From contig NC_092562.1 of assembly GCF_037975245.1 (NCBI RefSeq), forward strand, positions 20,657,054-20,721,053: 64,000 nucleotides of DNA. The letters run 5' to 3'. The translations under genes were made by a program, and so were the position numbers. This DNA comes from Apostichopus japonicus. Its lineage: Eukaryota > Echinodermata > Holothuroidea > Aspidochirotida > Stichopodidae. Of this stretch, positions 1-11,650 are shown one piece after another. Position 1 is the stretch's first letter; the number at the start of each line of letters is the position of its first letter. A model generated the notes under the pieces. That model did not search any database and was not told the origin of the DNA. It worked only from the letters and a program-made list of their open reading frames with translations.

Positions 1-1212
1 ATTTTGTGGTCAGGTTGGCATCTATAGAGGCAAAATTGCAAAACAATGGAGTTCCCTTTAGGTGCTTGTCAATTGTAGGACAACAAGATGGAATAAAAAA
101 GGAGCATGTATAATATATATAGGCTAGAAGATCTATATTCAGCATTAAAGGTTGATATAATTATGCAAGGGTGGAGATGAGTCTTTGGCTCAGATGGCAA
201 GTAAAATAGTGCCCATATTACACTACCCTTTGTATTTGTAACTGTAGCCTAGGACCAAGATAAGACCAGGGGATGCCTGGCAGCACAGTGGTGTATAGGC
301 TTTACATGCAATAACCATATGCCTACAAAGTTTGTGAAAAGTAAATGATCACCATCACACACATAAAATTAGGACCTCTCAGTTCTATTCAGAATGACTT
401 CTGCGGTTAGGCTTATTAACATTCTATCTTGCTGTCTGACAAAATTATTTTCCCTAGGCCTAGGCCTAACCCTACATCAGCTAGGCTATTAAGTTTCCTC
501 TCATCTGATCATATGATTATCTTTGTAATTTCAATTTTCATTCTCATGTTTGTACAAATATGAAGGACACTAGAAAACTGCAAAGCTGTTATCACATATA
601 GTGACCAAGCGAAGTAGGATCAAACTTCAAGACTGTCATGTTTCCCATTCGGAACGATGGGAATTGATCCAAGAAATAAATAACCATAGGCCTCTGTATC
701 ATAGCCTTGGCCCGATTTCTAGCCTAGGCCCTGGATCCTAGGCCCGATTTCTAGCATAGGCCCTGGATAAACTTCCATCTTTCCGAACGGTGAAACATGG
801 GGTTTGATCCCATATCTTCGTGATTTGTTAGAATTTGAAAGAAAGAGCGTGCAGTCCTATGTTTATTGCATCCAGTTACTGTAGGTTACGACCATTCTAA
901 CGTTAGACCTTTCCTACCTACATAAAGTATCGTATAGTAGTTCTACTACAACTTACAAGTAGACCTTTGCTAAAACAAAATGTCGTATGATTGATAGTCG
1001 AGAGACTTTCACCGCCTCTATTACTTTACAAATCCAAACATCACAGTAGTAAGTAATTTACCCTCCATATTTTAGTTTTTCGTAGTATTGCTGATTCTCC
1101 CCTTCTTCTTACTAAGAAACGTGGCAGTAGGATTACTCGTGAAGCCATATTTAGTAATCACTTCAACTATGAAAATTTCATTTATGGTGGCCGGTGTCTT
1201 TACCCAGGCTAT
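1..1212. other. No gene seen; AGGCC-rich intergenic DNA
   Basis: No supported exon. A 32-bp direct duplication containing CCCGATTTCTAGC occupies about 709-768. CTAGGCCTA-like words recur. Confidence 0.5.
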
Positions 1213-1257
1213 AGTACTCCAACGAGGTAAATGAATCATTTACCTCGTTGTAGTACT
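1213..1257. repeat. 45-bp near-perfect palindrome
   Basis: Two 22-nt arms, starting AGTACTCCAACG and ending TTGTAGTACT, match at 21 of 22 positions around a single central base. Confidence 0.85.
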
Positions 1258-1704
1258 CTAGTACTAGAAGCACATAAACACATGCGTACCTGGCAGTCGT
1301 ATTAGTTATATGGTAACTCATGCTAGATATGTAACGTATACGATTCTGGTCAGTACGCTGAACTTTGCGTTTTTTGCCAGATGGTGTTGGTTTTAAATGG
1401 AAAAGCACGTGCCTGGATGCACCCCCCCCCCCACCCGGCAATAGATCTAAAAGCATGAGGAGGTTAATTAAGCGGTTGGGTTGAAGGGCAATGGGTGTGG
1501 AAGAGGCGTGGAAAGATAACATATATTTTTTGTATCTTCACACCCTCCATGTTACCAAAATCTTTCAAAAAAGGTGGGGGGGATCCAGCTTTACCAAAAG
1601 ACTGCTTCCCTTTCCCTCTTCAGCCCTCCGATTAAAATTTGGTGGTTGCGTGCCATGGCCTTTGTTCCGGCTTATCGACGTCCACACAAATTCTGCCAAC
1701 CCAC

Positions 1705-2064
1705 CAGTGGCGTAGGAAGGTACTTTTGATTGGGGGCTGAAGACTGATGGCCGGCCTGGGGGTCTAAGGGGAGGGGGCGTCCCCCTCCCCTTTGGAATTT
1801 TTTTTTTTGCATTTCCAGGTGGCCTCAGATGCAATTTGGTGCAATATAGCACACTTCAACACCCACTCCATTTTGCAAATAATTTTGCACTTTCACCTGG
1901 CCTTAGATGCAATTTGGTGATCCAAATGAGATTTTTTTGTCATTTGGAAATGAAAAAGGGGTTTTCTGACTTGCGAAGCGGGGGGCGGAAAGATACTTCC
2001 GCCCCTCCATATTTTTCACTGGGGGCTGGCGCCCCCAGCCCCCTCCCCGGTTCCTACGCCCTTG
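1705..2064. mobile_element. Non-autonomous hAT-type MITE, copy 1
   Basis: 360 bp with imperfect 16-bp terminal inverted repeats (CAGTGGCGTAGGAAGG at the left; the right end reversed is CAAGGGCGTAGGAACC). It is flanked by an exact 8-bp duplication CAACCCAC at 1697-1704 and 2065-2072. An 8-bp target duplication and CA-starting ends are typical of hAT elements. Inside are two similar modules containing AGATGCAATTTGGTG and a hairpin CCAAATGAGA/TCTCATTTGG. No transposase is encoded. Confidence 0.88.
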
Positions 2065-2072
2065 CAACCCAC

Positions 2073-3023
2073 TCACCGTGGCTGCAGAATAGGCACAAGA
2101 TGAGCCTGTTCAGTACTACGGTCATTCCACAACGTGTTCCATACGAATAGTACATCCAGTTTTCATGTTAAGCAACTTATAGTCCATGCATGTCATGCTA
2201 AAAGAGGAAAAGAATTGGCGAAAACATGTCCTAGTTCATCCGAACTACACTTTTTATTTGCGATAGTTTACTATTTACTTTAAAGGGAGGAGGGCTGGAG
2301 GAGGAGAAGGAAATGGCACACTCGCACTGTCTTATAAGTCGATAACACATTAATAATCGGCGTTCATACGTGTAGAATCATGAACTATATATAACTTGAG
2401 GAGCTTACCTTCGTTTGCTTTAAAATTCGACAAGTATCATTATCCATGGCTTGGTTGACTCACGCACCAAAACTGGCAAACGACAGATCCGAGAGTTACG
2501 GTCACTATATAGGCTCCTTGAAAGTATAATTATCGTTCCAACCGCCAAATTTAACCTACAAATACTAGGCTATAGCCTGCACATCTGATGCAAGGTCATA
2601 TGAAGAAACCTCAGTTATTGTCCAGCCTGGTTCCACTTTCAACTAGAAAACCGAAAAAAAATGTAACTCCCTGTGGGTACACCCATTGTGTCCGTTAAAT
2701 TTGACCTAACATGTAAACTGGCCGGTATATGAAACCAGCTTTAAGTTGAAATATCCCACGGATTAACTACCGGCGCTTTTCAAAAATTTCCTTTTATCCG
2801 AACTTTGATCAAACTTACGAAAAATCCAGCTATATATTATCTTTTGATTCTCTTTACAGAGATGTGTTCATTCGACCATGTATTGACTATTCCCGTGTTT
2901 ATACGTACATGGTTCGTATACCCACATACCTTGGAATAAACCTGATTTGAATGAACGCGGAGGGTTCGAGAAGGGGCCTATATGTCGATATATTGTATAG
3001 CCTCAGATGCGACCGCAGTCATA
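2073..3023. other. No gene seen between MITE copies
   Basis: No exon or repeat that I can support. Confidence 0.4.
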
Positions 3024-3031
3024 TATAAAGA

Positions 3032-3404
3032 CAGTGGCGTAGGAAGGTACTTTTGAGTGGGGGGGGGGGCTGAAGACCTATGTCCGGCCTGGGGGAGGGG
3101 TCTAAGGGGAGGGGGTGTCCCTCTCCCCCTTTGGATTTTTTTTGCATTTCCAGGTAGCCTCAGATGCAATTTGGTGCAATATAGCACACTTCAACACCCA
3201 CTCCATTTTGTAAACTTAATTTTGTATTTTCACCAGGCCTTAGATGCAATTTGGTGCTCCAAATGAGATTTTTTTTCTCATTTGGAAATGAAAAAGGGGT
3301 TTTCTGACTTGCGAAGCGGGGGGGGGGGCGGAATTATACTTCCGCCCCTCCACATTTTTCACTGGGGGGCTGGCGCCCCCAGCCCCCCGGTTCCTACGCC
3401 CTTG
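3032..3404. mobile_element. Non-autonomous hAT-type MITE, copy 2
   Basis: 373 bp, same ends and modules as the copy at 1705. The flanking 8-mers TATAAAGA and GATACAGA match at 6 of 8 positions, consistent with an older insertion. The extra length is mostly longer G runs. Confidence 0.85.
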
Positions 3405-3440
3405 GATACAGATACCAAGTTATATGTATGTATGTGTGCA

Positions 3441-3666
3441 TTTCAGATCCTCCTGCAAGCAGGAACTCGCGAAGAAGCCTCATGGGCTTATCAAAGCCGC
3501 AAGCTGACCGAAGTCAGTCTCTTACCTTCATATTTAACGTTCGTGATTATGAATTGTCAATTGTGAACAACTCTGTAACTGGACGACATACATTAATCTG
3601 GGAGTGACTCGAACCGGGGACCTTATCATTGAAGGGCACCGGCGTTAACCACTGAGCTAACACTCC
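3441..3666 (-). mobile_element. tRNA-derived SINE, copy A
   Basis: Read on the minus strand, the head starts GGAGTGTTAGCTCAGTGGTT (A-box-like) and continues to CCCCGGTTCGAGTCACTCC (B box GGTTCGAGTC). A tRNA-unrelated body follows, ending near CAGGAGGATCTGAAAT. The same element occurs in the opposite orientation at 25475. Confidence 0.85.
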
Positions 3667-6084
3667 TAGCTAAAGAATTTTATATAAGCTATAAGAATTT
3701 TATATAGCTAAAGAAAATTATATAGCTAAAGAAGACCTTTTCGCTTCCGCGTTGCTCATCGATTTCAAAGGATCATGGCTAATATTGTGAACAAAAATAA
3801 GAACGAAAGACGTTACTTAAATTTATGTTGAAGATTCATTAGAAAGACTCTATCCAAAGGGAATGTGAGTGGGGAATGTGAGTTGGGAATGTAAGTGGGG
3901 ACCCTCCCCCATCCCTCTCCGTGTCCTTTTCAGTCTAAGACATATTACACTAATTATAGACCTTATTTATAACTAAATTATGGGGCCTCGGAATGCACCT
4001 TTTTGATGTCTACCTTTTTATTTCCTATGGCTAGGGCACGACCCGCATGGTGATCCCTATATGACCCCCACACCATGTATTGTCGAATCCTAGATCAGTC
4101 CCTGGTTAATTATAGCTGAACATTTGAACTTTAAACTTTTTTCGTTGGATACTCTGCCAGAAAGAATATTCATGCGCGGAACCACAGGGCAAGTGACACA
4201 GGGAGAGCTGGGGTTGGGTTGGGAGTAGGGGAGGGGGGTAGGGTGGGTGCGGAGATTTGTAAGGTGAGTCCGCATGTACCCCTCTCTCCACATCACGCTT
4301 TCAATCCATCCACACACCTCGCCTGACGTCTATATAAAACCTCATATGCTGCATCATTTGTTTCTGGAGGAAGACACCATGCATATTTGTCTATATATTC
4401 TTGGAAGTGAACACGCCATGCAGTGACATTGCCGACAGAGGGATACTATATCCAGGGAGTTTCCATAACAACTCCCTGACAACTCCCTGCTATAGCGGCA
4501 TGATAGCATATAATAACAATTTACTATACGTGACGAACCATATAGAAAGTGCAATGACGCGGTATATAACGCTGTTGATTTTGTTTGGACCACTGAAAGG
4601 TCAATTTATTCCAACACTTCTGAATGATTAGACGCTTACTTAAATTGGGAGTTGTTTTTTTCTTTTTCTTTTTTACAAATTACGTCATATCTTGCGAATC
4701 GTTCAGAAATGCCCTATACTTTGTCATTGGCAATTGGCCACCAGGCTAAAACAATAGAACCTTAAGAGCTGAGTATCTTTTTGGTTTGGTTATTATTTCA
4801 CTAAAAGAATCGAGTAGTTTCCGTTACAAAATAATGATAACATTTCGTAAACTAGTTTGGGATGTTCTCCTTTGTTAACATCAATGCATAAGGCCTACCT
4901 CTGATATTCATATGATATTTCGAATGAATCAACAATAGTTATAACATGTGATTCAGTTTCCATATAGGCTAGAAAATCCATGTTGTTAATAAGCACAAGA
5001 GAACGTTGTATTTCTTTGACACTCAAGGTAGTAAAATAACAACCAGTGTGCTCTCTCTTTCGTTAAAAATGCCGGTTCACCGTTCAATTTTGACGGTTAA
5101 CGGGTTATCCCGAAGTTTGCCCTTGTTTGACAGTCTGCAACACATTCAACTAGCTCAGATCTCTGAACTTTTAATTTAGTTCAGGGACAATCCTAGAGCA
5201 CACTTATAGCACTCACGTTTCCCGGACTAATGGGACTATTTCTATAGAAAAATGTTGATCTGCAACATTCCGTAACTAACGGATTATACTATCTAAGCAT
5301 ATACAATATACCAGAATAGGTAACGGAAGTTTCGTTACAATTTCGAAATTCTTTTATTAAACCAATCAAGTCGTATAAATGGAAATACTTTGTTATTGTA
5401 TCTCATGTGGCCGATCGGTTTTACAATACCGCAGTGACGTAAGAGTATTAATAACAATGTACCCTTTAATCTACTTGCATTATATCCACCACCCACTAAC
5501 CAATTATCACTAATTCCTTAGGAAGCTCAAAGTCACAAGAGTCCTGTTAATGAGAGGCACGCTTGCTTCAACGTGACACACGCACGAGCCATGCAAGGAT
5601 TCATCCTCACGAGACGAATAAAAGGCAGAATGTACTCTAGCATATTAATCAGTGCTTGCAGGAAACACCATTGCTTGAGGTGAATAAAGTAGGTTTTCTG
5701 AATACTGTTCTATATCTGCGGTCGCGGAGTTTTCTATTTACTAGATAAGGATCATCATTATACGGAGGTAACAAACTTTACATTTTTGTTTAATTCTTCA
5801 TTTTTATAAACTTAGTAAAGCAAGCTAACATGAGCTGGTGTGAACCGTTATCATGTAGCCTAAGCGAATAGACAGGTAACTCTATGTAAAAATGTGCTAG
5901 GTTTTTACGTGGTAAAAGCAGGGAGTTGTTATACAACTCTGATCTGCTAGTAACTATTTGATGTAATGCACCTCACTCTTCGACATGGGAGTTAACATTT
6001 TTTGTAGGCCTAGGGTATACCGTATAGCTACAGGTTCGGTTGGGTCCGGTGGGGGGGGGGGGGGATGGCACGTGCTAGCTACTA
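3667..6084. other. No gene seen; intergenic
   Basis: Short TATAGCTAAAGAA repeats at about 3667-3737 adjoin the SINE head. A C-rich tract lies near 3900. Nothing else is supported. Confidence 0.4.
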
Positions 6085-6102
6085 TACTCTCTTAAAATGA
6101 GA

Positions 6103-6385
6103 GACTGAAATTTCAGTCTAATCGACTGAAATTTCAGTCTAATGATGGATGGGATAAGGGATCAGACTACTTAGACTGAATTCCAGTCTGAAATGTAAAG
6201 ACTGAAGGTCAGTCTTAATTAGACTAAATACTCTTCAGTCTAATAGACTGAAAATCAAACCACTTTAGACTGAACAGTCAGCAGTTTAGACTGATTTATT
6301 GCAGCACCAGTCTTAATAAGATTGAATACTTTCAGTCTATAAGACTGATATCAGACTGAACAGTCGGTCCTTTAGACTGAATTAT
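6103..6385. repeat. Left subterminal AGACTGAA/TTCAGTCT cluster
   Basis: Roughly a dozen direct and inverted copies of an 8-mer, often paired as AGACTGAAATTTCAGTCT. These are likely protein-binding sites of the enclosing element (inference). Confidence 0.8.
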
Positions 6386-6965
6386 TACACATCACAGCTA
6401 TACTGTCAATTTTATAAATTGCAAATTCTGGATTGAACAAGCTTTTCTATAGATCCTCCGTGTTGGCTAAGTGCTGGAATTCTTCAATAAAGATGCAGTT
6501 AAGGTCATCAAGACAACATTCAATGATCTGTTAATGCAGGGGAATTTACTGAAAGGTGCTACTTCATGGAGTGACTTCACCTTCACATCCAATCATGTTA
6601 GGCTATAAAGACCAGAAAATCATTGTGACAGTCACACACAAAGTACATTAAAAATGGTATTCCATCAAGAAATATAATTGTCAATATCCACCGAACAGTA
6701 ATTTTATTCCCACTAACCCACTTATATATTCTTATATAATTTTTAATATATTAAAAAAAAACAGAAATCAAAACTACAATATTCTGAGGGATGTTCAACA
6801 AAACATGTTATCTTTGCAACAAACGTTCAAATTATAAAGATACTTTACATAACAGTGACATATTTTCAGTTCAATATTAATCTGTCAAATTTCTGCTTGA
6901 ATTGGGCCTGGATCTAAAATGTTCTTTAACTTTTTTGGAAAGGATTAGGTGAGCTGAGAACAGAT

Positions 6966-7078
6966 CAGTGGTGTCGCCAATGGGTGGCCTGGGGAACCCC
7001 TCCCCCGAGAAGGAATTCACAAATAGACATATCACCAACCAAGATTCAAATGTCTGGCAACACCACTGTAACAGAAAG
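6966..7078. mobile_element. Short hAT-like MITE
   Basis: 113 bp with inverted ends CAGTGGTGTCGCC and GGCAACACCACTG (one mismatch). The flanks GAACAGAT and TAACAGAA match at 6 of 8 positions. Confidence 0.6.
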
Positions 7079-8298
7079 CACTTTAAATTCTTTGTATGTC
7101 ACCACCAGGTGGTAATACCCTGGAATTCATTGACAACACAGCTGTAAATTGAGTGGTTATATACCCAGCGGATCCCATCTCCCGATCTCACTGAACTTTA
7201 AATTTTCCACTGTAAAGGATATAGTAACTATACGATCCTGCCTTTACAAAAGGGATATGATGGAAACACGACGATAGTACAATGGATCTGGTACATTGCC
7301 TTTTTTCCAGTTGTGAATCATTAATGTATAGTAGCAACAATTTTCTTAGAATGATTTCAAAATGGGGAAAACATATGACAAATTTTCAGCAGGTTATTTA
7401 TAAAATATTAGGTATGGTCAAACTATATATCAGTGCGGTGAACATTTAATACTTTGTGTTTCAATGATATAGATTGGCGATTGCTGAAAGTCATTATCCA
7501 GCACACACAAAACAACATATTACAAGCAGTTAACAGAATGGCACTAACTTCATAATGGCTATTAGATAAACATGACTTATTATATACTGCATTCACGATT
7601 TCATGATATGGCATTCCTATAAAGCAAATTTGTATGCAAAAACAGTACATGTGACTATTATACCACCCTCAATTATTTCTTAACTTTCTGATAGTAATCA
7701 TATATAGTGATTTTGATTGGGATTTCAATCAAATTTTAAAGTTTTATAAATTATCTCACGTGAATCCTTTAATGTCGGCCTCTTGCTGAAAAAGAAATGT
7801 CACTCGAGAGTCGACTAAAAAATTGAAAACAGTTTTGACTCATTACATCACTAAAATTTTAAAAAAATGGGGGGGGGGGGGGGAATAATGAGGAAAGGAT
7901 ATTCTCAAATGGAATTTTCTACAGTTACTGACTTTATAATAATCAGGTTACTTGCTTTTCATGGAACAAATTATGGAATATTGTGCACAATAAATAATAT
8001 TAGCTTAATTAATTGCTTAATTAAATAAACCTTCAACATAGTGAGTGCAGTGAAATGTAGGAACATTAAAGTAAACATTAAAATAACATGCTCGAAAAAT
8101 CATACAACAAAGTTTTTTTGGCAACTAGGTGTTTGTTTAATTACATTCATAATTAGATCAGTATCATTAAAAAACATTTTTAAAAACCAAAAATCAATTA
8201 AATATTTATTTCTGGAGCCCTCCCTATTCATATAAAACTGTTTGTAAACTCCGGGTAATCAATTTAACGTTTTAGGGTATGTGTTAGTTACTCCTTAA

Positions 8299-8657
8299 AG
8301 GCATTGAAGATTTGTCCCAAACAGCATGCAGCCATCTGAAAAAGTTAACTTTCTGTTGCTTGCAAGTGATGTTTGTTCGTGTCGCTAAAAAAGACAGACA
8401 GTAATGAAACGTGATACCTTGATATCTTTAGCTGGACCTGAGATGTTCATCGCTGTATCGTTTATACACTGTAATGTGGGTATTGACCGTAGCTGTATGT
8501 ACTGACTGTACACTAGTGTCTAATTACCGACGGTAGCAAGCTGTGTTTGTATTTTCTGGGATCGATGGCAGTGTCTAACACTTCTGTTACACCTCATTCG
8601 AAACTAGGTCAGATTACCGGCATTAGACGTTCTTTTTGCGCGAGTCTTCACACCCTT
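8299..8657. mobile_element. TTAA-flanked MITE (piggyBac-like), copy 1
   Basis: 359 bp between TTAA at 8295-8298 and 8658-8661. The ends are imperfect inverted repeats sharing TGAAGA. A closely similar copy lies at 39024. Confidence 0.78.
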
Positions 8658-9649
8658 TTAAAGCTACTCCATGCTGACACACGTGGTTCCGGACTACAGA
8701 GCAATAAAAAAGTAACATTCACTCCTTGAAGTTACTCCATGCTGGCTGCCCTTATAGATGTGGCATGGATACGGACGAGAGACTTCACTTCTGTTGGTTG
8801 CAAAATTCCATACACCATGGAAGCATGGAACTCACAAAACTAGTGTTGTAGAGGGGGAGCATAGTCTATGTTAAATGTATGTTCTACGCCTTTGTCCCAG
8901 CTGGAATGGCCAGTTTATCTGCCACAATGAAGAATTGTTTGGGGTTCAATTCTGGTCCGAGAGATAGGATGAAAGGCTGTCAATATTGTCCTTGTCTGCC
9001 CTGTGCTGCACTCTCAATATCTGTGCCCTCCTGTTCGGTGAAGATAAAAATAAATGTGATAAAGGACAAGCAATATGGTATAAATCAAAACATTCTTAAA
9101 AAAGGATATGTTGAGAGGTAGAGAGACTAGACTAGAATAATATTTAGGAGAGAATGGAGAAACAAGAACATGACTGGCATTGTACAAAGGAGATATATCA
9201 ATTCACGATAGGCAGCAATATGTCATCCATGGCGGGTGAGATGTGTTATGTGAAGGTGGATTCAAATTCAACCTAACATTTATGGGTTATCATGTTGATT
9301 TTGGCAGGTACATGGTTACCAAGCAAGGTTTGTTGTTAGTTGTTTTCAGAAATTTCTCTTTTTAAGGATAAATTGTTCATGACATCTCCTGATTCCATTA
9401 CATCAGCATAGAAAACCAGTGAACAAGGAATATGATTTACATTTTAGCCTACTGATTTCACTAATATGTCTATCTGCTTGTAAAAGAAACTGATTTCATA
9501 ACATTAGTGAATGGTAATATTACTGTAAAATCTTATAATAAAGACTGATGGCCCACTATATGTTTAATAAAATAACAAAAGCATACCAATTCTTTTCCAG
9601 TTTCCACATGATTTAAATACAATGGTAATGGTTTAACAGAATCGTGTTA

Positions 9650-10075
9650 GCTTCATGCTGTAATGGCTGTAGAAGTCACTACATTTTTTCAAATAATTAA
9701 GGGTGCTTACAATCTATGCATAATAGTACTGTGTTTTGCAATTTCTTGAGCATTATTATGTTCAAGTATTTGTTATGAGGTTAACCTAGCCTAAATTCAT
9801 TTGGGACGATCGAGTACATATTGCAGTCCTGACAAGCGTGCTTATTCGCCCGACCATTGGGTTCATATGCAGGACAGGCGGGCTAATTTGCCCAACGATC
9901 TGGTACCGTGATAGCTTCATGCTGTAATGGCTGTAGCAGTCACTACATTTTTCAAATAATTAAGGGTGCTTACAATCTATGCATAATAGTACTGTGTTTT
10001 GCAATTTCTTGAGCATTATTATGTCCAAGTATTTGTTATGAGGTTAACCTAGCCTAGGTTCATTTTGGGACGATC
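9650..10075 (+). repeat. 264-bp tandem duplication
   Basis: The segment starting AGCTTCATGCTGTAATGGCT recurs at about 9913, near-identical for ~170 bp (GTAGAAGTC versus GTAGCAGTC), and continues into a shared GACGATCGAGTACAT junction. Confidence 0.85.
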
Positions 10076-10250
10076 GAGTACATACTGCAGGACAAGCGTG
10101 CTTATTCGCCCGACGATCGGGTACATATGCAGGACAGGCGGGCTGATTTGCCCGACGATCGGGTACATACGCAGGACAGGCGGGCTGATTTGCCCGACGA
10201 TCGGTTACATATGCAGGACCGGCGTGCTTATTCGCCCGACGATCGTGTTA
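10068..10250 (+). repeat. ~44-bp GC-rich tandem array, about four units
   Basis: Units of the form GACGATCGGGTACATATGC, AGGACAGGCGGGCTGATTTG, CCC. Two diverged units are present in the preceding duplication at about 9808-9900. The frame stays open across units by chance; no gene is inferred. Confidence 0.8.
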
Positions 10251-10784
10251 ATAGGCCCCACCAATTATAACAACAGCCTAGGCCCTATTTGCTATAGTAC
10301 AGCCTAGCTAGGCCTACCTCGCGCACAAGCCTAGAATAACTAACGTTACGAACTGCCAAGCTTTTATTCTGTATTAATTGGAAAACAACAAAAAACATAC
10401 ATACATACCCTCGAACACTGTTATCACTTCTTCGTGGAAACCTTTATTTGTAAGAAAAGTTCTTAAAGACTCAGCCATTGCTAATTTATAACCTTTACTC
10501 TAGCTTAGACATACGGTCGTCTCTCTCGTTCATGCCTAGCTGTGTGTACGGCGTGCGTACGTACAGTACAGCGAGTACCTGGCTAAGCGAAGAATATAGT
10601 AGTATATATATACACAAGTTGTAGCGCTCGTTGTCACACTTATTTTTGTGCGGCGTATTTGCAAGTTTTCGGATGACGTAGGCGCATTTCTGTTCTCTGA
10701 TTGGATACATTTTTCAGTGGAATACAGAGACTGAAAATGGTAAGATGACATGCCACATGTGATTAGCTGATTGGTTAATAAAGT

Positions 10785-10912
10785 CAGTCCAAAACAGCGA
10801 CTGAACGGTGTAACTGATAATACAGTCTAAGTAGAGTGTTTCTCAGTCTAAACTCAGTGTATAACACTGAAAAAAATTTCAGTCTCAAAGAAGACTGAAT
10901 TCTTCAGTCTAA
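10785..10912. repeat. Right subterminal TTCAGTCT cluster
   Basis: Several copies including GACTGAATTCTTCAGTCT, mirroring the left cluster of the same element. Confidence 0.8.
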
Positions 10913-10927
10913 CATTTTAAGAGAGTA

Positions 10928-11640
10928 GGCTATCCCCAAAAGTGCCCTTTTTCATTTTCATGAATCTGGAAAAAGGGCATAAGATAATATACATGTATCT
11001 GTAAGATATCTAAAAGGAACAGATTAAAATTGGAAAAAGTTGTGAAATAATTATGTTAGATAGTTTTTACAAATGCATGCTACCGAAATAAAAAATGTTG
11101 ATGTATACTCATGGTTCGGTAGATAGGCAGTCCATATGTAGGCGGCATTATTTTTGTCTTTTCAAAGAAAACAGGGGAGGGACGGGCGGTGAGGGTAGAG
11201 GGGGGGTGGACAACTGATCATTGCTCATCAAAACTGCATGTCATGAAACGCTTAACCATATGTTGATATAACTCAGTCAAAGTTGTTCATATTGTCAATT
11301 AGAACACTTACAAAGTTAAACATTACATCAAGAACAAACAGCAATGGACACCTATATATCAATGAGATGGGTCAACACCATTAAAATATGTCTGAATGTA
11401 AGGCAAAGATGTCCATGTAAAATGAAAGACACACACTCACTGTCTTTAACCATAAGTAATATCGAAGTGTGCTATGCGAATTTATGTAGTGGATGATGCT
11501 TGTTTACATTGGTTCGACTGAACACGGGTATATTTTACTTTTTCGGCAAATGAATGTTCAATAAAAACTTCTTTTTTTGACAGAAGAATGTTTGTTTCAA
11601 TTTCAATTTGATCTGTCAAATCATTGTTTTTTTTTCTCAC
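10928..11640. other. GPCR upstream region
   Basis: No exon supported. A pyrimidine-rich stretch ending TCGTAG at 11648 is the probable acceptor of the GPCR coding exon. Confidence 0.4.
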
Positions 11641-11650
11641 TTCGTAGGAA

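Larger units (their letters stand above)
6087..10925. mobile_element. 4.84-kb TA-flanked non-autonomous DNA transposon
   Basis: Both ends carry an exact 13-bp inverted repeat, CTCTCTTAAAATG, flanked by TA at 6085-6086 and 10926-10927. Just inside each end are clusters of AGACTGAA/TTCAGTCT: a dozen or so between 6103 and 6385, and a smaller set between about 10785 and 10912. The TA duplication suggests a Tc1/mariner-like mechanism, but the size and the subterminal repeats are unusual for that group. No transposase-like reading frame was found inside. The interior contains a TTAA MITE (8299-8657), a short hAT-like MITE (6966-7078) and tandem duplications (9.65-10.24 kb), so it has been a landing site itself. 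Confidence 0.75.

Noticed and set aside
1565..1852. Similar small frames over the MITEs (LHLRPPGNAKK type) near 1.6, 3.0 and 15.6 kb
   Set aside because: Shared only because the hAT MITE copies share sequence; too short, with no domain and no conserved start.
3601..3666. A tRNA gene
   Set aside because: The A-box and B-box match, but the anticodon arm and acceptor stem do not fold as a tRNA and the sequence continues into a SINE body present elsewhere.
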